From NCBI GenBank assembly GCA_024695315.1, contig JAILIJ010000067.1, positions 1 through 17,786 of the forward strand: a stretch of DNA of 17,786 nt. Direction: 5' to 3'. A program made the position numbers and the translations under genes. Below are positions 1-7,704 of the stretch, one piece after another (within the stretch, counting starts at the first letter, position 1; each line of letters starts with the position of its first letter). The stretch is from Bacteroidaceae bacterium (lineage in GTDB: Bacteria > Bacteroidota > Bacteroidia > Bacteroidales > Bacteroidaceae). Below the pieces are notes generated by a model. It saw only the letters and a list, made by a program, of their open reading frames with translations. It searched no databases and was not told the DNA's origin.

Positions 1-11
1 ACAATAATAAT

Positions 12-55
12 GTTTGAGCAGTGTTTGAGCGGTGCTCAAACACTGCTCAAACGGT
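12..55. repeat. Four 11-nt units forming a perfect 19-bp inverted repeat
   Basis: Four consecutive 11-nt units are seen: GTTTGAGCAGT (12-22), GTTTGAGCGGT (23-33), GCTCAAACACT (34-44) and GCTCAAACGGT (45-55). The last two carry the core GTTTGAGC in inverted orientation, so 12-30 and 34-52 are perfect 19-bp arms around a 3-nt loop (GGT). There is no T-tract on either side, so it is not an ordinary terminator. Function is unknown. It could be a cruciform-forming or protein-binding site. Confidence 0.9.
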
Positions 56-196
56 GATTTGGCAAACAGAATCTGTTAGCATTTTTAGTCGTAAGTTGTA
101 ATGAGGCATTTAATGCAGGATAATTCTTTCATTCGAGCGCAATTTTTTTTGTAAAGTTCTGCAAGAAAAGTTTTATTATTCAGGGAGAATTTTCCG

Positions 197-283
197 AATC
201 ATTCAATGGTACGGTCGTACCACTCAATGGTACAGTCATACCATTCAATGATACGACCGTACCATTGAATGATTTCAAGAATT
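197..283. repeat. Tandem 21-nt repeats with 23-bp terminal inverted repeat
   Basis: Three degenerate 21-nt units start at 200, 221 and 242, each beginning CA(T/C)TCAATG(G/A)TAC. A partial fourth begins at 263 (CATTGAATGAT). Each unit alternates an 11-nt and a 10-nt half. The cluster is also palindromic overall: 197-219 and 252-274 are perfect 23-bp inverted arms around a 32-nt centre. Read as protein it gives a repeated SLNGTTVPLNG-like string, which explains spurious open frames across it. No cas genes and no unique spacers are present, so it is not a CRISPR array. Confidence 0.88.
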
Positions 284-459
284 GTTTTGCAATAAGCATA
301 GAATTGCCCTGTAGGAATAAAGGAATTTTTCTGCTTCGATGAATAAAATATTGCGCATGAATGTGCACTAAGAGACAAAGTATTAGCGGACATAATATAA
401 AAGAATAAACAGGACTTTGTGATTTTTTTGTACAAACACAGTTTTTCAATTTATTTAAT

Positions 460-503
460 GCTCATTAAATGGGCATTAAATGGACGTTAAATGCCCATTT
501 AAC
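460..503. repeat. Four 11-nt units, the last inverted
   Basis: The units are GCTCATTAAAT (460-470), GGGCATTAAAT (471-481), GGACGTTAAAT (482-492) and GCCCATTTAAC (493-503). The fourth is an inverted version of the second, so 465-477 and 490-502 form perfect 13-bp arms around a 12-nt loop. The total length is 44 nt, as in the cluster at 12-55, but with an unrelated unit sequence. No T-tract follows. Confidence 0.85.
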
Positions 504-574
504 TATCGTGGTCCAGTTGTTAATCGTAGGCAATATGGCGGACAGCAATAATAAAAAATGTATAGTCCTTTTAA

Positions 575-614
575 TAAAAAAAGTCATCCGCTAACAAAAA
601 GTTAGCGGATGACT
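575..614 (-). terminator. Intrinsic terminator of hisS and the long minus-strand run
   Basis: A perfect 14-bp stem (582-595 with 601-614) encloses a 5-nt A loop on the plus strand. Read on the minus strand it is followed by a run of six to seven T (581-575). It lies about 19 nt beyond the hisS stop codon. This is the strongest minus-strand terminator in the window. Confidence 0.93.
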
Positions 615-632
615 CTTTCTTATTTATTGGAA

Positions 633-1994
633 TTATCCTTTTACAATTATGTCAATAAGCTCTTCTGGTGTTACCATCTGCTGCTCACCAGTAGTCATAT
701 TCTTAAGGTTTACCTTACACTCAGCCATTTCACTCTCGCCAACAATAGCAACGAAAGGTATCTGCTTTGCATTAGCGTATGACATCTGCTTTTTCATCTT
801 AGCTAAATCTGGGAAGATTTCAGCACGAATGCCTGCTGCACGTACCTTAGCAAGGATAGGAAGACAGAAATCGGTCTCTGCCTCACCAAAGTTCACGAAT
901 AGAAGTTGAGTAGCATTGACAGCCTCCTTTGGATAGAGGTCGAGCTGATTTAATACGTCAAAGATTCGGTCAGCACCAAAAGAGATACCAACACCACTAA
1001 GTCCTGGCATACCAAAGATTCCTGTGAGGTTGTCATAACGACCACCACCTGTAATAGAACCGATTTGAACGTCAAGTGCTTTAACTTCAAAAATGGCACC
1101 AGTATAATAATTGAGACCACGAGCAAGAGTTAGATCAAGTTCTATCTCATTATTTAATCCATTAAGTTTTGATAGGATATATTCGCACTCTTCAACACCC
1201 TTAATACCAATCTCACTATCCTTGAGAACCTCTTTCATTGTTTGGAGTTTCTCTGCATTAGAGCCAGAAAGTTTGATTATAGGCTGTAACTTCTCAATAG
1301 CATCAGCAGGAATACCGTCGTTAGCAAGTTCCTCATTTACTGCATCAAGTCCAATCTTGTCTAGCTTGTCGATAGCAACTGTAATATCTACAATCTTATC
1401 TGCTTGACCTATCATCTCAGCTATACCTGTAAGAATCTTACGGTTGTTGATTTTGATGCAAACACGAACTCCAAAACGTGTGAATACAGTATCAACAATC
1501 TGCATGAGCTCGACCTCGTTGAGAAGTGACTCTGAACCTACGACATCGGCGTCACACTGGTAGAACTCACGATAACGACCTTTCTGTGGGCGGTCTGCAC
1601 GCCATACAGGTTGAATCTGATAGCGCTTAAAAGGAAGGGCAAGTTCCTCGCGGTGCTGCACTACATAACGTGCAAAAGGAACAGTAAGGTCATAGCGAAG
1701 ACCTTTCTCACAGAATTTGCTTGCAAGCTTTAGAGTACTGGTGTTAGCCACTTCATCAGCTGTCATTCCATGGAGGAAGTCACCAGAATTGAGAATCTTG
1801 AAAAGGAGTTTGTCACCCTCTTCACCATACTTACCCATAAGCGTAGATAGATTCTCCATTGCTGGAGTCTCAATCTGCTGAAAGCCATAGAGAGCATATA
1901 CGTCCTTAATAGTATTGAATATGTAATTACGCTTAGCCATCTCTACAGGAGAAAAGTCGCGCGTACCTTTTGGAATACTTGGTTTCTGAGCCAT
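633..1994 (-). CDS. hisS: Histidyl-tRNA synthetase
   Basis: This class II aminoacyl-tRNA synthetase charges tRNA-His with histidine in the cytoplasm. The product is 453 residues, normal for the family. Visible motifs are GTRDFSP near residue 10, the motif 2 region RYDLTVPFARYV from R100, the histidine-binding signature RGLNYYTG from R292, and motif 3 ending GADRIF around R343. The C-terminal 90 or so residues fit the anticodon-binding domain. The start at 1994 (MAQKPSIPKGTRDF) was preferred over an in-frame ATG 17 codons upstream, because family proteins begin just before PKGTRDF and the extension is low-complexity. Upstream of 1994 lies an A-rich stretch typical of Bacteroidota starts. It follows sufS after 140 nt with no promoter consensus visible, so it is probably read as the last gene of the run. 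The terminator at 575-614 follows. Confidence 0.97.
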   Translation of the reverse strand: MAQKPSIPKGTRDFSPVEMAKRNYIFNTIKDVYALYGFQQIETPAMENLSTLMGKYGEEGDKLLFKILNSGDFLHGMTADEVANTSTLKLASKFCEKGLRYDLTVPFARYVVQHREELALPFKRYQIQPVWRADRPQKGRYREFYQCDADVVGSESLLNEVELMQIVDTVFTRFGVRVCIKINNRKILTGIAEMIGQADKIVDITVAIDKLDKIGLDAVNEELANDGIPADAIEKLQPIIKLSGSNAEKLQTMKEVLKDSEIGIKGVEECEYILSKLNGLNNEIELDLTLARGLNYYTGAIFEVKALDVQIGSITGGGRYDNLTGIFGMPGLSGVGISFGADRIFDVLNQLDLYPKEAVNATQLLFVNFGEAETDFCLPILAKVRAAGIRAEIFPDLAKMKKQMSYANAKQIPFVAIVGESEMAECKVNLKNMTTGEQQMVTPEELIDIIVKG

Positions 1995-2050
1995 TTTTAT
2001 TATTTGTTTTTGTTTTATTCTATATGTATAAGAAGATGTTTTCAAAAATG

Positions 2051-2068
2051 AAGCATAGATGAATGCTT
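2051..2068 (-). other. Weak hairpin between sufS and hisS
   Basis: AAGCAT (2051-2056) and ATGCTT (2063-2068) form a 6-bp stem with a 6-nt loop. On the minus strand the stem is followed by CATTTTTG, so it could act as a leaky terminator before hisS. A second small hairpin (GACATT/AATGTC, 2075-2090) lies beside it and has no T-tract. Both are weak and their function is inference. Confidence 0.35.
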
Positions 2069-2134
2069 TTTCCCGACATTCTTAAATGTCAGTTAGTAAG
2101 ACTATTCATCATCCCTATTCTATGTGTAACACTT

Positions 2135-3349
2135 CTAAAACATCTTTGCCACTCTCTGAATGCCAGCTACAAGAGCATCGACTTCGGCTTTAGTGTTATA
2201 GAGAGCAAAGCTTGCACGTACCGTTCCCTCTATGCCCAGTCGTCGCATGAGTGGTTCTGCGCAATGATGACCCGTTCTAACAGCAATGCCAAGACGATCG
2301 AGAAGTGTTCCCATGTCAAGATGGTGTATGTTGCCAACAAGGAAACTGATTACCGCATCCTTATGGTCAGCTGTTCCAAAGAAACGCATACCTTCTATCT
2401 GTCCCATCTGCTCCATAGCATAACGTGTGAGTTCCTGTTCATGTGCATAAATATTATCCATGCCAAGAGCAGAAACGTAGTCGAGCGCCTGTGCTAAAGC
2501 ATGAGAAGCGACATAATCAGGTGTACCAGCCTCGAACTTATATGGCAGTTCATTATATGTTGTCTTTTCGAAAGATACATTCTTAATCATCTCACCTCCT
2601 CCTTGATATGGAGGGAGTTTTTCAAGCCATTGCTCTTTTCCATAAAGTACTCCAATACCTGTTGGAGCATAAATCTTATGTCCAGAGAAAGCAAAGAAAT
2701 CGCAGTCGATGTCTTGCATGTCAACCTTGAAATGAGGTGTGCTCTGAGCACCGTCAATAAGCACTGGCACATCGTGGTCATGAGCGATCTTGACTATTTC
2801 CTTCACAGGATTAACTGTACCAAGCACATTGCTGACATGAGCGCAGCAAACAATACGTGTCTTTTCATTGATGAGAGACTTGTATGCTTCCATATCAAGC
2901 ACACCGGCATCATCCATAGGTATGACACGTAACTTAGCTCCTTTACGTTCACAAAGCATCTGCCAAGGCACAATATTAGAGTGATGCTCCATAGTGCTGA
3001 CAAGAATCTCATCACCTTCATGTACAAAAGTCTCTCCAAAAGAGAATGCAAGAAGGTTGATGCTCTCTGTTGTGCCTCGAGTGAAGAGAATCTCACTCGT
3101 TGATTTGGCATTGAGAAATGCACGTACTGTCTCACGACTTGCCTCATGAAGGTCGGTAGCCTGCTGAGAAAGGAAATGAACTCCTCGATGCACATTTGCA
3201 TTGACATTATAGTATTCGTCAACCATAGCCTCAACCACACAACGTGGTTTCTGGGTTGTTGCTCCATTGTCGAGATAGACTAATGGACGATTATATATCT
3301 GTCTTGCAAGAATTGGAAAATCCTCACGAACCTTTTCTATATCATACAT
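2135..3349 (-). CDS. sufS: Cysteine desulfurase of the SUF system
   Basis: This PLP-dependent group II cysteine desulfurase takes sulfur from L-cysteine, releasing alanine, and supplies persulfide for Fe-S cluster assembly on SufBCD. The 404-residue length is typical. Seen directly: the N-terminal YLDNGATTQKP motif, the PLP-binding lysine K225 in SGHKIYAPTGIG, and the catalytic cysteine C363 in RTGHHCAEPLM, matching in position the E. coli SufS cysteine as I recall it. It lies 47 nt downstream of sufD and is the last suf gene here. No sufE or sufU gene is adjacent, so the sulfur-transfer partner must be encoded elsewhere. The start MYDIEKVREDFPIL is the usual N-terminus. Confidence 0.97.
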   Translation of the reverse strand: MYDIEKVREDFPILARQIYNRPLVYLDNGATTQKPRCVVEAMVDEYYNVNANVHRGVHFLSQQATDLHEASRETVRAFLNAKSTSEILFTRGTTESINLLAFSFGETFVHEGDEILVSTMEHHSNIVPWQMLCERKGAKLRVIPMDDAGVLDMEAYKSLINEKTRIVCCAHVSNVLGTVNPVKEIVKIAHDHDVPVLIDGAQSTPHFKVDMQDIDCDFFAFSGHKIYAPTGIGVLYGKEQWLEKLPPYQGGGEMIKNVSFEKTTYNELPYKFEAGTPDYVASHALAQALDYVSALGMDNIYAHEQELTRYAMEQMGQIEGMRFFGTADHKDAVISFLVGNIHHLDMGTLLDRLGIAVRTGHHCAEPLMRRLGIEGTVRASFALYNTKAEVDALVAGIQRVAKMF

Positions 3350-3396
3350 AATAACTACGTATCAAAACTTAATCTTTATCGAAGTAAAGACTAATA

Positions 3397-4614
3397 CTAT
3401 TTACAGAGTCGGCAATCCTCGCACTTGTCGAGTTCGCCACGGAAACGTTTCTCAATCTTCACGAATAGTCGGTCACGGAGTGGCTGAAGACGTATCTGGT
3501 CGATAACCTGTCCCATGAATGCGTTCTTGAGAAGCATACGAGCTTCATCTTCACGCACTCCTCTCTGTCGCATATAGAACAGAGCCGCCTCATCCATAAC
3601 ACCCACTGTTGATCCATGTGCACACTTCACATCGTCAGCATAAATCTCCAACATAGGCTGAGTGTACATGTGAGCATCAGTAGAAGCACAAAGATTGGCA
3701 TTTGTCTCTTGACTTGAGGTCTTCTGTGCATCTTTCTCAACAAGAATCTTACCAGCAAATGCACCTACTGACTTTCCGTCAAGCACATATTTATACAATT
3801 CGTTAGACACGCAATTTGGGACCTTATGATCAATAAGTGTATTGTTGTCTATACGCTGATTTCCGTCGCCTATAGCACATCCATTGAGTGTCACCTCTGA
3901 ATTTTCTCCCTGCATATATACATCGCATAAGTTACGCGTCTGTCCATTAAAGAGAGTTATCGAATTATGCTTGACGGAACAATCACGTCCTTCCTTTATA
4001 TATACGTTTGAAAAACGACTGCAAAGGTTGGTTGTCTCCTCTATTTCATACATATCGAGACGGCTATTATCCTTAGCCACAATCTCAATGACTTGGGTAG
4101 ACAAGAAACGCTGCTTTTCCTCAGCATGGTCATTAATGATTATTGTAGCCTCAGCGCCCTGCTCAAGAACAACGAGTATGCGTCGATTCATCATCGTAGC
4201 AACATTTCCACGTAGCCAGTTATCAATCTGTATAGGATCCTCAACACGTGTATTCTTTGGTACATGGATAAATATACCGTCATGCGCCAAAGTTGTATTA
4301 AGGGCTGTTATGCCATCAGATAGGTCTGCTACCTTGGCATAATATTCATTAATATCTACAGGAGCCTCCGACATCTTAAAGATATAAGGTGATGGAGTAA
4401 GAGTAAGAGGAGAGAAGGATACGCCATAGTTAGGTGCAAAATTAGCATCAACATCAGTGTACTTGTATCGCTCCACTTTTCTTGATGGAAAGCCAACCTT
4501 CTCAAACATAGCGAATGCTTCGTCACGCACATCGTTCATGACTTTGCAACTCTTCTGTTTGATAAGGGTGCTTACCTCCTTATAGAGTTCTATATATTGC
4601 TGTTCACTTTTCAT
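3397..4614 (-). CDS. sufD: Fe-S cluster assembly protein SufD
   Basis: SufD is the SufB paralogue in the SufBC2D scaffold complex, needed for iron acquisition and cluster formation. The product is 405 residues: an N-terminal helical region, then a right-handed beta-helix core. The family's C-terminal block KCAHGSTVGVMDEAALFYMRQRG is present, with C331 and H333. H333 lines up with the histidine reported as important in E. coli SufD. The protein ends in a cysteine-rich tail, KCEDCRLCK (C398, C401, C404). E. coli SufD lacks such a tail, though it may be common in Bacteroidota. It is separated from sufC by 94 nt and from sufS by 47 nt, both without a clear promoter. Confidence 0.95.
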   Translation of the reverse strand: MKSEQQYIELYKEVSTLIKQKSCKVMNDVRDEAFAMFEKVGFPSRKVERYKYTDVDANFAPNYGVSFSPLTLTPSPYIFKMSEAPVDINEYYAKVADLSDGITALNTTLAHDGIFIHVPKNTRVEDPIQIDNWLRGNVATMMNRRILVVLEQGAEATIIINDHAEEKQRFLSTQVIEIVAKDNSRLDMYEIEETTNLCSRFSNVYIKEGRDCSVKHNSITLFNGQTRNLCDVYMQGENSEVTLNGCAIGDGNQRIDNNTLIDHKVPNCVSNELYKYVLDGKSVGAFAGKILVEKDAQKTSSQETNANLCASTDAHMYTQPMLEIYADDVKCAHGSTVGVMDEAALFYMRQRGVREDEARMLLKNAFMGQVIDQIRLQPLRDRLFVKIEKRFRGELDKCEDCRLCK

Positions 4615-4708
4615 TTCTTAAGTTTTTGATTTTATATGTTTACAAGAGTACGGTGGGTTATATTGATATATCTTCAACGCCATCAACAACTGCAAACATG
4701 TTCAAAAC

Positions 4709-5461
4709 TTACTCTCCAATCTCGGCCTTAATCCAGTCGAAGCCTTCGTTTTCGATTTTCAGTGCTAAGTCAGGACCACCAGTCTTGACGATCTTTCCTC
4801 CTATAAGCACATGTACAACATCTGGCTTGATATAGTCGAGCAGGCGCTGGTAATGAGTGATTACCATAGCACTTGTGTCTGGCTTACGAAGTTTGTTAAA
4901 TCCTTCGGCAACTATACGAAGCGCGTCGACATCAAGACCTGAGTCTGTCTCATCGAGTATACAGAAAGAAGGCTCCAGCATAGCCATCTGGAATATTTCA
5001 TTACGCTTCTTCTCACCACCTGAGAATCCTTCGTTTACAGAACGGTTCATTAGCTTCTGGTCAATCTCAACGAGTTTACGCTTCTCACGCATAATCTTCA
5101 AGAACTCTGTTGACTTGAGTGGTTCAAGTCCCAAAGCCTCACGACGAGCATTTACAGCAGCGCGCATGAAATTAGTCATGCTAACTCCCGGAATCTCTAT
5201 AGGTGTCTGGAAAGACATGAAAATTCCAGCATGAGCACGTTCCTCCGTCTTCATCTCAAGTAGGTTCTTTCCATTAAAAGTTATAGAACCATCAGTAACC
5301 TCATAGACAGGATTGCCAACGATAACATTGGAAAGCGTAGACTTACCGGCACCATTAGTACCCATAATGGCATGTATCTCACCATCGTTAATAGTGAGGT
5401 CAATGCCTTTCAATATCTCTTTGCCATTAACAGTGGCATGCAAATTCTTAATCTCTAACAT
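4709..5461 (-). CDS. sufC: SUF system ATPase SufC
   Basis: SufC is the soluble ABC-type ATPase that drives conformational change in the SufBC2D scaffold. The product is 250 residues, the usual size. Motifs seen: Walker A GTNGAGKST (residues 34-42, K40), ABC signature FSGGEKKRNE (from F146), Walker B with D170/E171 in ILDETDSGLD, and switch histidine H203 in VITHYQ. The start at 5461 (MLEIKNLHATVNGKEIL) was chosen over an in-frame ATG 25 codons upstream. SufC proteins begin exactly here, and the extension would run through a GC-rich intergenic element. It sits between sufB and sufD. Confidence 0.96.
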   Translation of the reverse strand: MLEIKNLHATVNGKEILKGIDLTINDGEIHAIMGTNGAGKSTLSNVIVGNPVYEVTDGSITFNGKNLLEMKTEERAHAGIFMSFQTPIEIPGVSMTNFMRAAVNARREALGLEPLKSTEFLKIMREKRKLVEIDQKLMNRSVNEGFSGGEKKRNEIFQMAMLEPSFCILDETDSGLDVDALRIVAEGFNKLRKPDTSAMVITHYQRLLDYIKPDVVHVLIGGKIVKTGGPDLALKIENEGFDWIKAEIGE

Positions 5462-5580
5462 AATATACCCCGACCCCAAAGAAAGGGGTGGCCATTCGGT
5501 TTGGGGGAAATGGCTTAATATGTCCCCGAATTGCAATCACCCATTAATAAGGATGGCTGCCCCCTACGGGGATTAGGGGG
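5462..5580. repeat. GC-rich palindromic element between sufB and sufC
   Basis: This 119-nt spacer is much richer in G and C than its surroundings. It contains several stems: ACCCC/GGGGT (5473-5477 with 5485-5489), GCCATT/AATGGC (5491-5496 with 5509-5514) and CCCCCTA/TAGGGGG (5560-5566 with 5574-5580), the last directly touching the sufB stop codon. CCCCAAA at 5474-5480 can instead pair with TTTGGGG at 5500-5506. It resembles the CCCCCTA/GGGG-type extragenic repeats I recall from Prevotella and relatives. That identity is from memory and was not checked. It may influence sufB 3' mRNA stability or read-through into sufC. Confidence 0.6.
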
Positions 5581-7026
5581 CTATCCTACTGTACCCTCCA
5601 AGCTTACGCTTAACAGTTTCTGAGCTTCTACGGCAAACTCCATAGGAAGTTTGTTGATGACTTCCTTAGCATAGCCATTGACTATGAGTCCTACAGCTTC
5701 TTCAGTGGAAATTCCACGCTGATTACAATACAAGAGCTGGTCCTCATTTATCTTTGATGTCGTCGCCTCATGCTCTACAGTAGCTGTATTATTATGGATA
5801 TCCATATAAGGGAATGTGTGAGCGCCACATTCTGAACCAAGCAAGAGAGAGTCACAGCTTGAATAGTTACGTGCTCCATCTGCCTTAGATCCAACCTTCA
5901 CAAGTCCTCGATATGAATTCTCACTTTTTCCAGCACTAATACCTTTTGATATAATTGTGCTTCGAGTATTCTTACCTATATGAATCATCTTGGTACCAGT
6001 ATCCGCTACCTGATGATTATTCGTAACAGCGACAGAATAGAATTCCGCTTGCGAATTGTCACCACTAAGAATACATGATGGGTACTTCCATGTTATGGCT
6101 GAACCCGTCTCAACCTGTGTCCAAGAGAGTTTAGAATTAACTCCACGAAGGTGTCCTCGCTTAGTTACGAGATTGAGTACTCCTCCGTTACCATTCTCAT
6201 CACCAGGATACCAGTTCTGGACAGTAGAATACTTTACTTCCGCATTGTCCATAACTACAATCTCTACGATAGCGGCATGAAGCTGATTCTCGTCACGCAT
6301 AGGTGCAGTACATCCCTCAAGATAACTAACGTAAGACCCTTCCTCACATACTATGAGTGTGCGTTCAAACTGTCCTGTATTGATGGCATTGATGCGGAAA
6401 TACGTTGAAAGTTCCATTGGACATCGAGTTTCCTTTGGAATATAAACAAACGATCCATCGCTGAAAACAGCAGAATTCAATGCAGCAAAATAGTTATCAC
6501 GATAAGGTACCACACTACCGAGGTATTGCTTTACCAAATCAGGATATTCTCTGACAGCTTCGCTTATAGAACAGAAGATAATATTCTTCTCTGCCAGTTT
6601 CTCCTTGAAAGTTGTCTTGACAGATACTGAGTCCATGACAGCATCTACAGCCATACCACTCAAAGCCAATCTTTCTTCGAGAGGTATTCCCAACTTATCG
6701 AAAGTCTTGACCAATTCAGGATCAAGTTCTTTCTTTTCCCCGTCAGCAGACTTAGCTGTCGGGTCAGCATAGTATGATATTGCCTGATAGTCTATCTCAG
6801 GCAGTTTGAGGTGTCCCCACGTAGGCTGCTTCTGAGTCAACCAATAGCGATAGGCTTCGAGACGAAACTCGAGTAACCACTCTGGCTCACCTTTTTTGGC
6901 AGAAATGGTACGAATGACATCCTCATTAAGACCCTTTTCTATAATTTCGGTCTGTACGTCAGTAGTGAAGCCGAATTCATACTTCTTTTCTGCTACACTA
7001 CGTACAAATTCATTCTGTTCTGACAT
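5581..7026 (-). CDS. sufB: Fe-S cluster scaffold protein SufB
   Basis: SufB is the central scaffold on which Fe-S clusters are built within SufBC2D. The product is 481 residues. Conserved segments seen: EGCTAP with C239 (corresponding, as I recall, to E. coli C254), TGTKMIHIGKNTRSTIISKGISAG, CDSLLLGSECGAHTFPY with C391 (E. coli C405), and EHEATTSKINEDQLLYC with E420 (E. coli E434), where the cluster is thought to form. The C-terminus (EFAVEAQKLLSVSLEGTVG) matches the family closely. It begins 14 nt after cvpA, suggesting transcriptional coupling to the infB-cvpA segment, and is separated from sufC by a GC-rich element. Confidence 0.97.
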   Translation of the reverse strand: MSEQNEFVRSVAEKKYEFGFTTDVQTEIIEKGLNEDVIRTISAKKGEPEWLLEFRLEAYRYWLTQKQPTWGHLKLPEIDYQAISYYADPTAKSADGEKKELDPELVKTFDKLGIPLEERLALSGMAVDAVMDSVSVKTTFKEKLAEKNIIFCSISEAVREYPDLVKQYLGSVVPYRDNYFAALNSAVFSDGSFVYIPKETRCPMELSTYFRINAINTGQFERTLIVCEEGSYVSYLEGCTAPMRDENQLHAAIVEIVVMDNAEVKYSTVQNWYPGDENGNGGVLNLVTKRGHLRGVNSKLSWTQVETGSAITWKYPSCILSGDNSQAEFYSVAVTNNHQVADTGTKMIHIGKNTRSTIISKGISAGKSENSYRGLVKVGSKADGARNYSSCDSLLLGSECGAHTFPYMDIHNNTATVEHEATTSKINEDQLLYCNQRGISTEEAVGLIVNGYAKEVINKLPMEFAVEAQKLLSVSLEGTVG

Positions 7027-7040
7027 ATTATAAAAGACTT

Positions 7041-7616
7041 TTAGTCTCCCATGATTCTATCGACAGTATCGTCCACGACTTTGTTAACAGATGTTTTAAG
7101 TCCCCTCATTGGCTTTTCACCATTAGCTTCCTCGACAGAGTCTGTTACTATTAATACATCAGGTACGATTGGCTGAGCAACGTGCTTGACTATATAATAA
7201 GTATTAGGACGTTCTTCAAGTTTTTCAGGTGAATAACCTGCTGAACTTTCCAGAAAGTCCAAGAAGTTAAATGCTACGCTAAGTAACATAGAATAACAAA
7301 AAACACCCACTATGGCACCGCATAAACGATTTATGAAGCCGATATTCATAGCGGAGAAAGCCTTAGTCATCAATGAGACAATCCATCCCAATACTATCGG
7401 TACAAGAATTACTATGATAACAAAGGCAAACACATGACCAACACTTGTTGATGCTCCACTCTTGTCTGCAAGGTAATCGCCAAACTGCTGATAAAGCAAA
7501 CAGGCGACTATAAGACCGAGAGCTACGCCAACAAAATTAGCCACCATCTTAAAAGCACCCTGATAGAAGCCCACAAGAGCTCCTATCAGTAGTACTATTA
7601 ATATTAATGTATCCAT
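7041..7616 (-). CDS. CvpA family membrane protein
   Basis: A 191-residue inner-membrane protein with four predicted hydrophobic segments (about residues 3-17, 24-43, 60-83 and 97-120) and a polar C-terminal tail. The N-terminal pattern DTLILIVLLIGALVGFYQG fits the CvpA family, named for E. coli colicin V production and linked in other bacteria to envelope homeostasis. Its molecular role is not settled. It lies between infB (88 nt) and sufB (14 nt), an arrangement I recall from other Bacteroidota. The tight spacing to sufB implies co-transcription rather than a shared pathway. Confidence 0.88.
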   Translation of the reverse strand: MDTLILIVLLIGALVGFYQGAFKMVANFVGVALGLIVACLLYQQFGDYLADKSGASTSVGHVFAFVIIVILVPIVLGWIVSLMTKAFSAMNIGFINRLCGAIVGVFCYSMLLSVAFNFLDFLESSAGYSPEKLEERPNTYYIVKHVAQPIVPDVLIVTDSVEEANGEKPMRGLKTSVNKVVDDTVDRIMGD

Positions 7617-7634
7617 ATTGATTTCTAATAAAAG

Positions 7635-7702
7635 CTACATAGGCTTTATGTAGAATTTCAAAAGACTCAGAAAGTAATGTTTGTAGTTCGAAAACTATTA
7701 CT
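7635..7702 (-). other. Hairpins in the infB-cvpA spacer
   Basis: Two stems fill most of this spacer. Just after the infB stop, TAGTT/AACTA (7684-7688 with 7693-7697, loop CGAA) is partly nested in AGTAAT/ATTACT (7673-7678 with 7697-7702). Closer to cvpA, CTACATA/TATGTAG (7635-7641 with 7647-7653, 5-nt loop) is followed on the minus strand by CTTTTATTAG. The second could be a leaky terminator 18 nt before the cvpA start. Function is inference. Confidence 0.4.
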
Positions 7703-7704
7703 CA

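Larger units (their letters stand above)
1..632. other. Non-coding region left of hisS, rich in repeats
   Basis: No convincing gene is seen here. The only longer open frames (minus strand, about 180-449) run through the 21-nt repeats and look like translated repeats. What the region does hold is three compact repeat clusters (12-55, 197-283, 460-503, listed separately), two short palindromes (AACAGA-A-TCTGTT at 65-77 and GCATT-T-AATGC at 106-116) and the hisS terminator at 575-614. Positions 117-196, 284-459 and 504-574 show only AT-rich sequence without a clear signal. No TAnnTTTG promoter was found on either strand. Confidence 0.7.

Noticed and set aside
197..283. Possible CRISPR array
   Set aside because: Units abut without unique spacers, are only 21 nt long, and no cas genes are present.
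180..449. Minus-strand open frames of 78-89 codons left of hisS
   Set aside because: Their C-terminal parts are direct translations of the 21-nt repeats, there is no promoter or start context, and the N-terminal part has no recognisable pattern.
1995..2045. 17-codon N-terminal extension of HisS
   Set aside because: Low-complexity, not part of the family N-terminus, and the start at 1994 has the usual A-rich leader.
2075..2090. Hairpin GACATT/AATGTC as a terminator after sufS
   Set aside because: No T-tract follows on the minus strand.
2063..2932. Plus-strand open frames of about 143 codons opposite sufS
   Set aside because: They are antisense shadows of a clearly coding gene with conserved motifs.
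5462..5536. 25-codon N-terminal extension of SufC
   Set aside because: It would translate the GC-rich intergenic element. SufC proteins begin at MLEIKNLHA.
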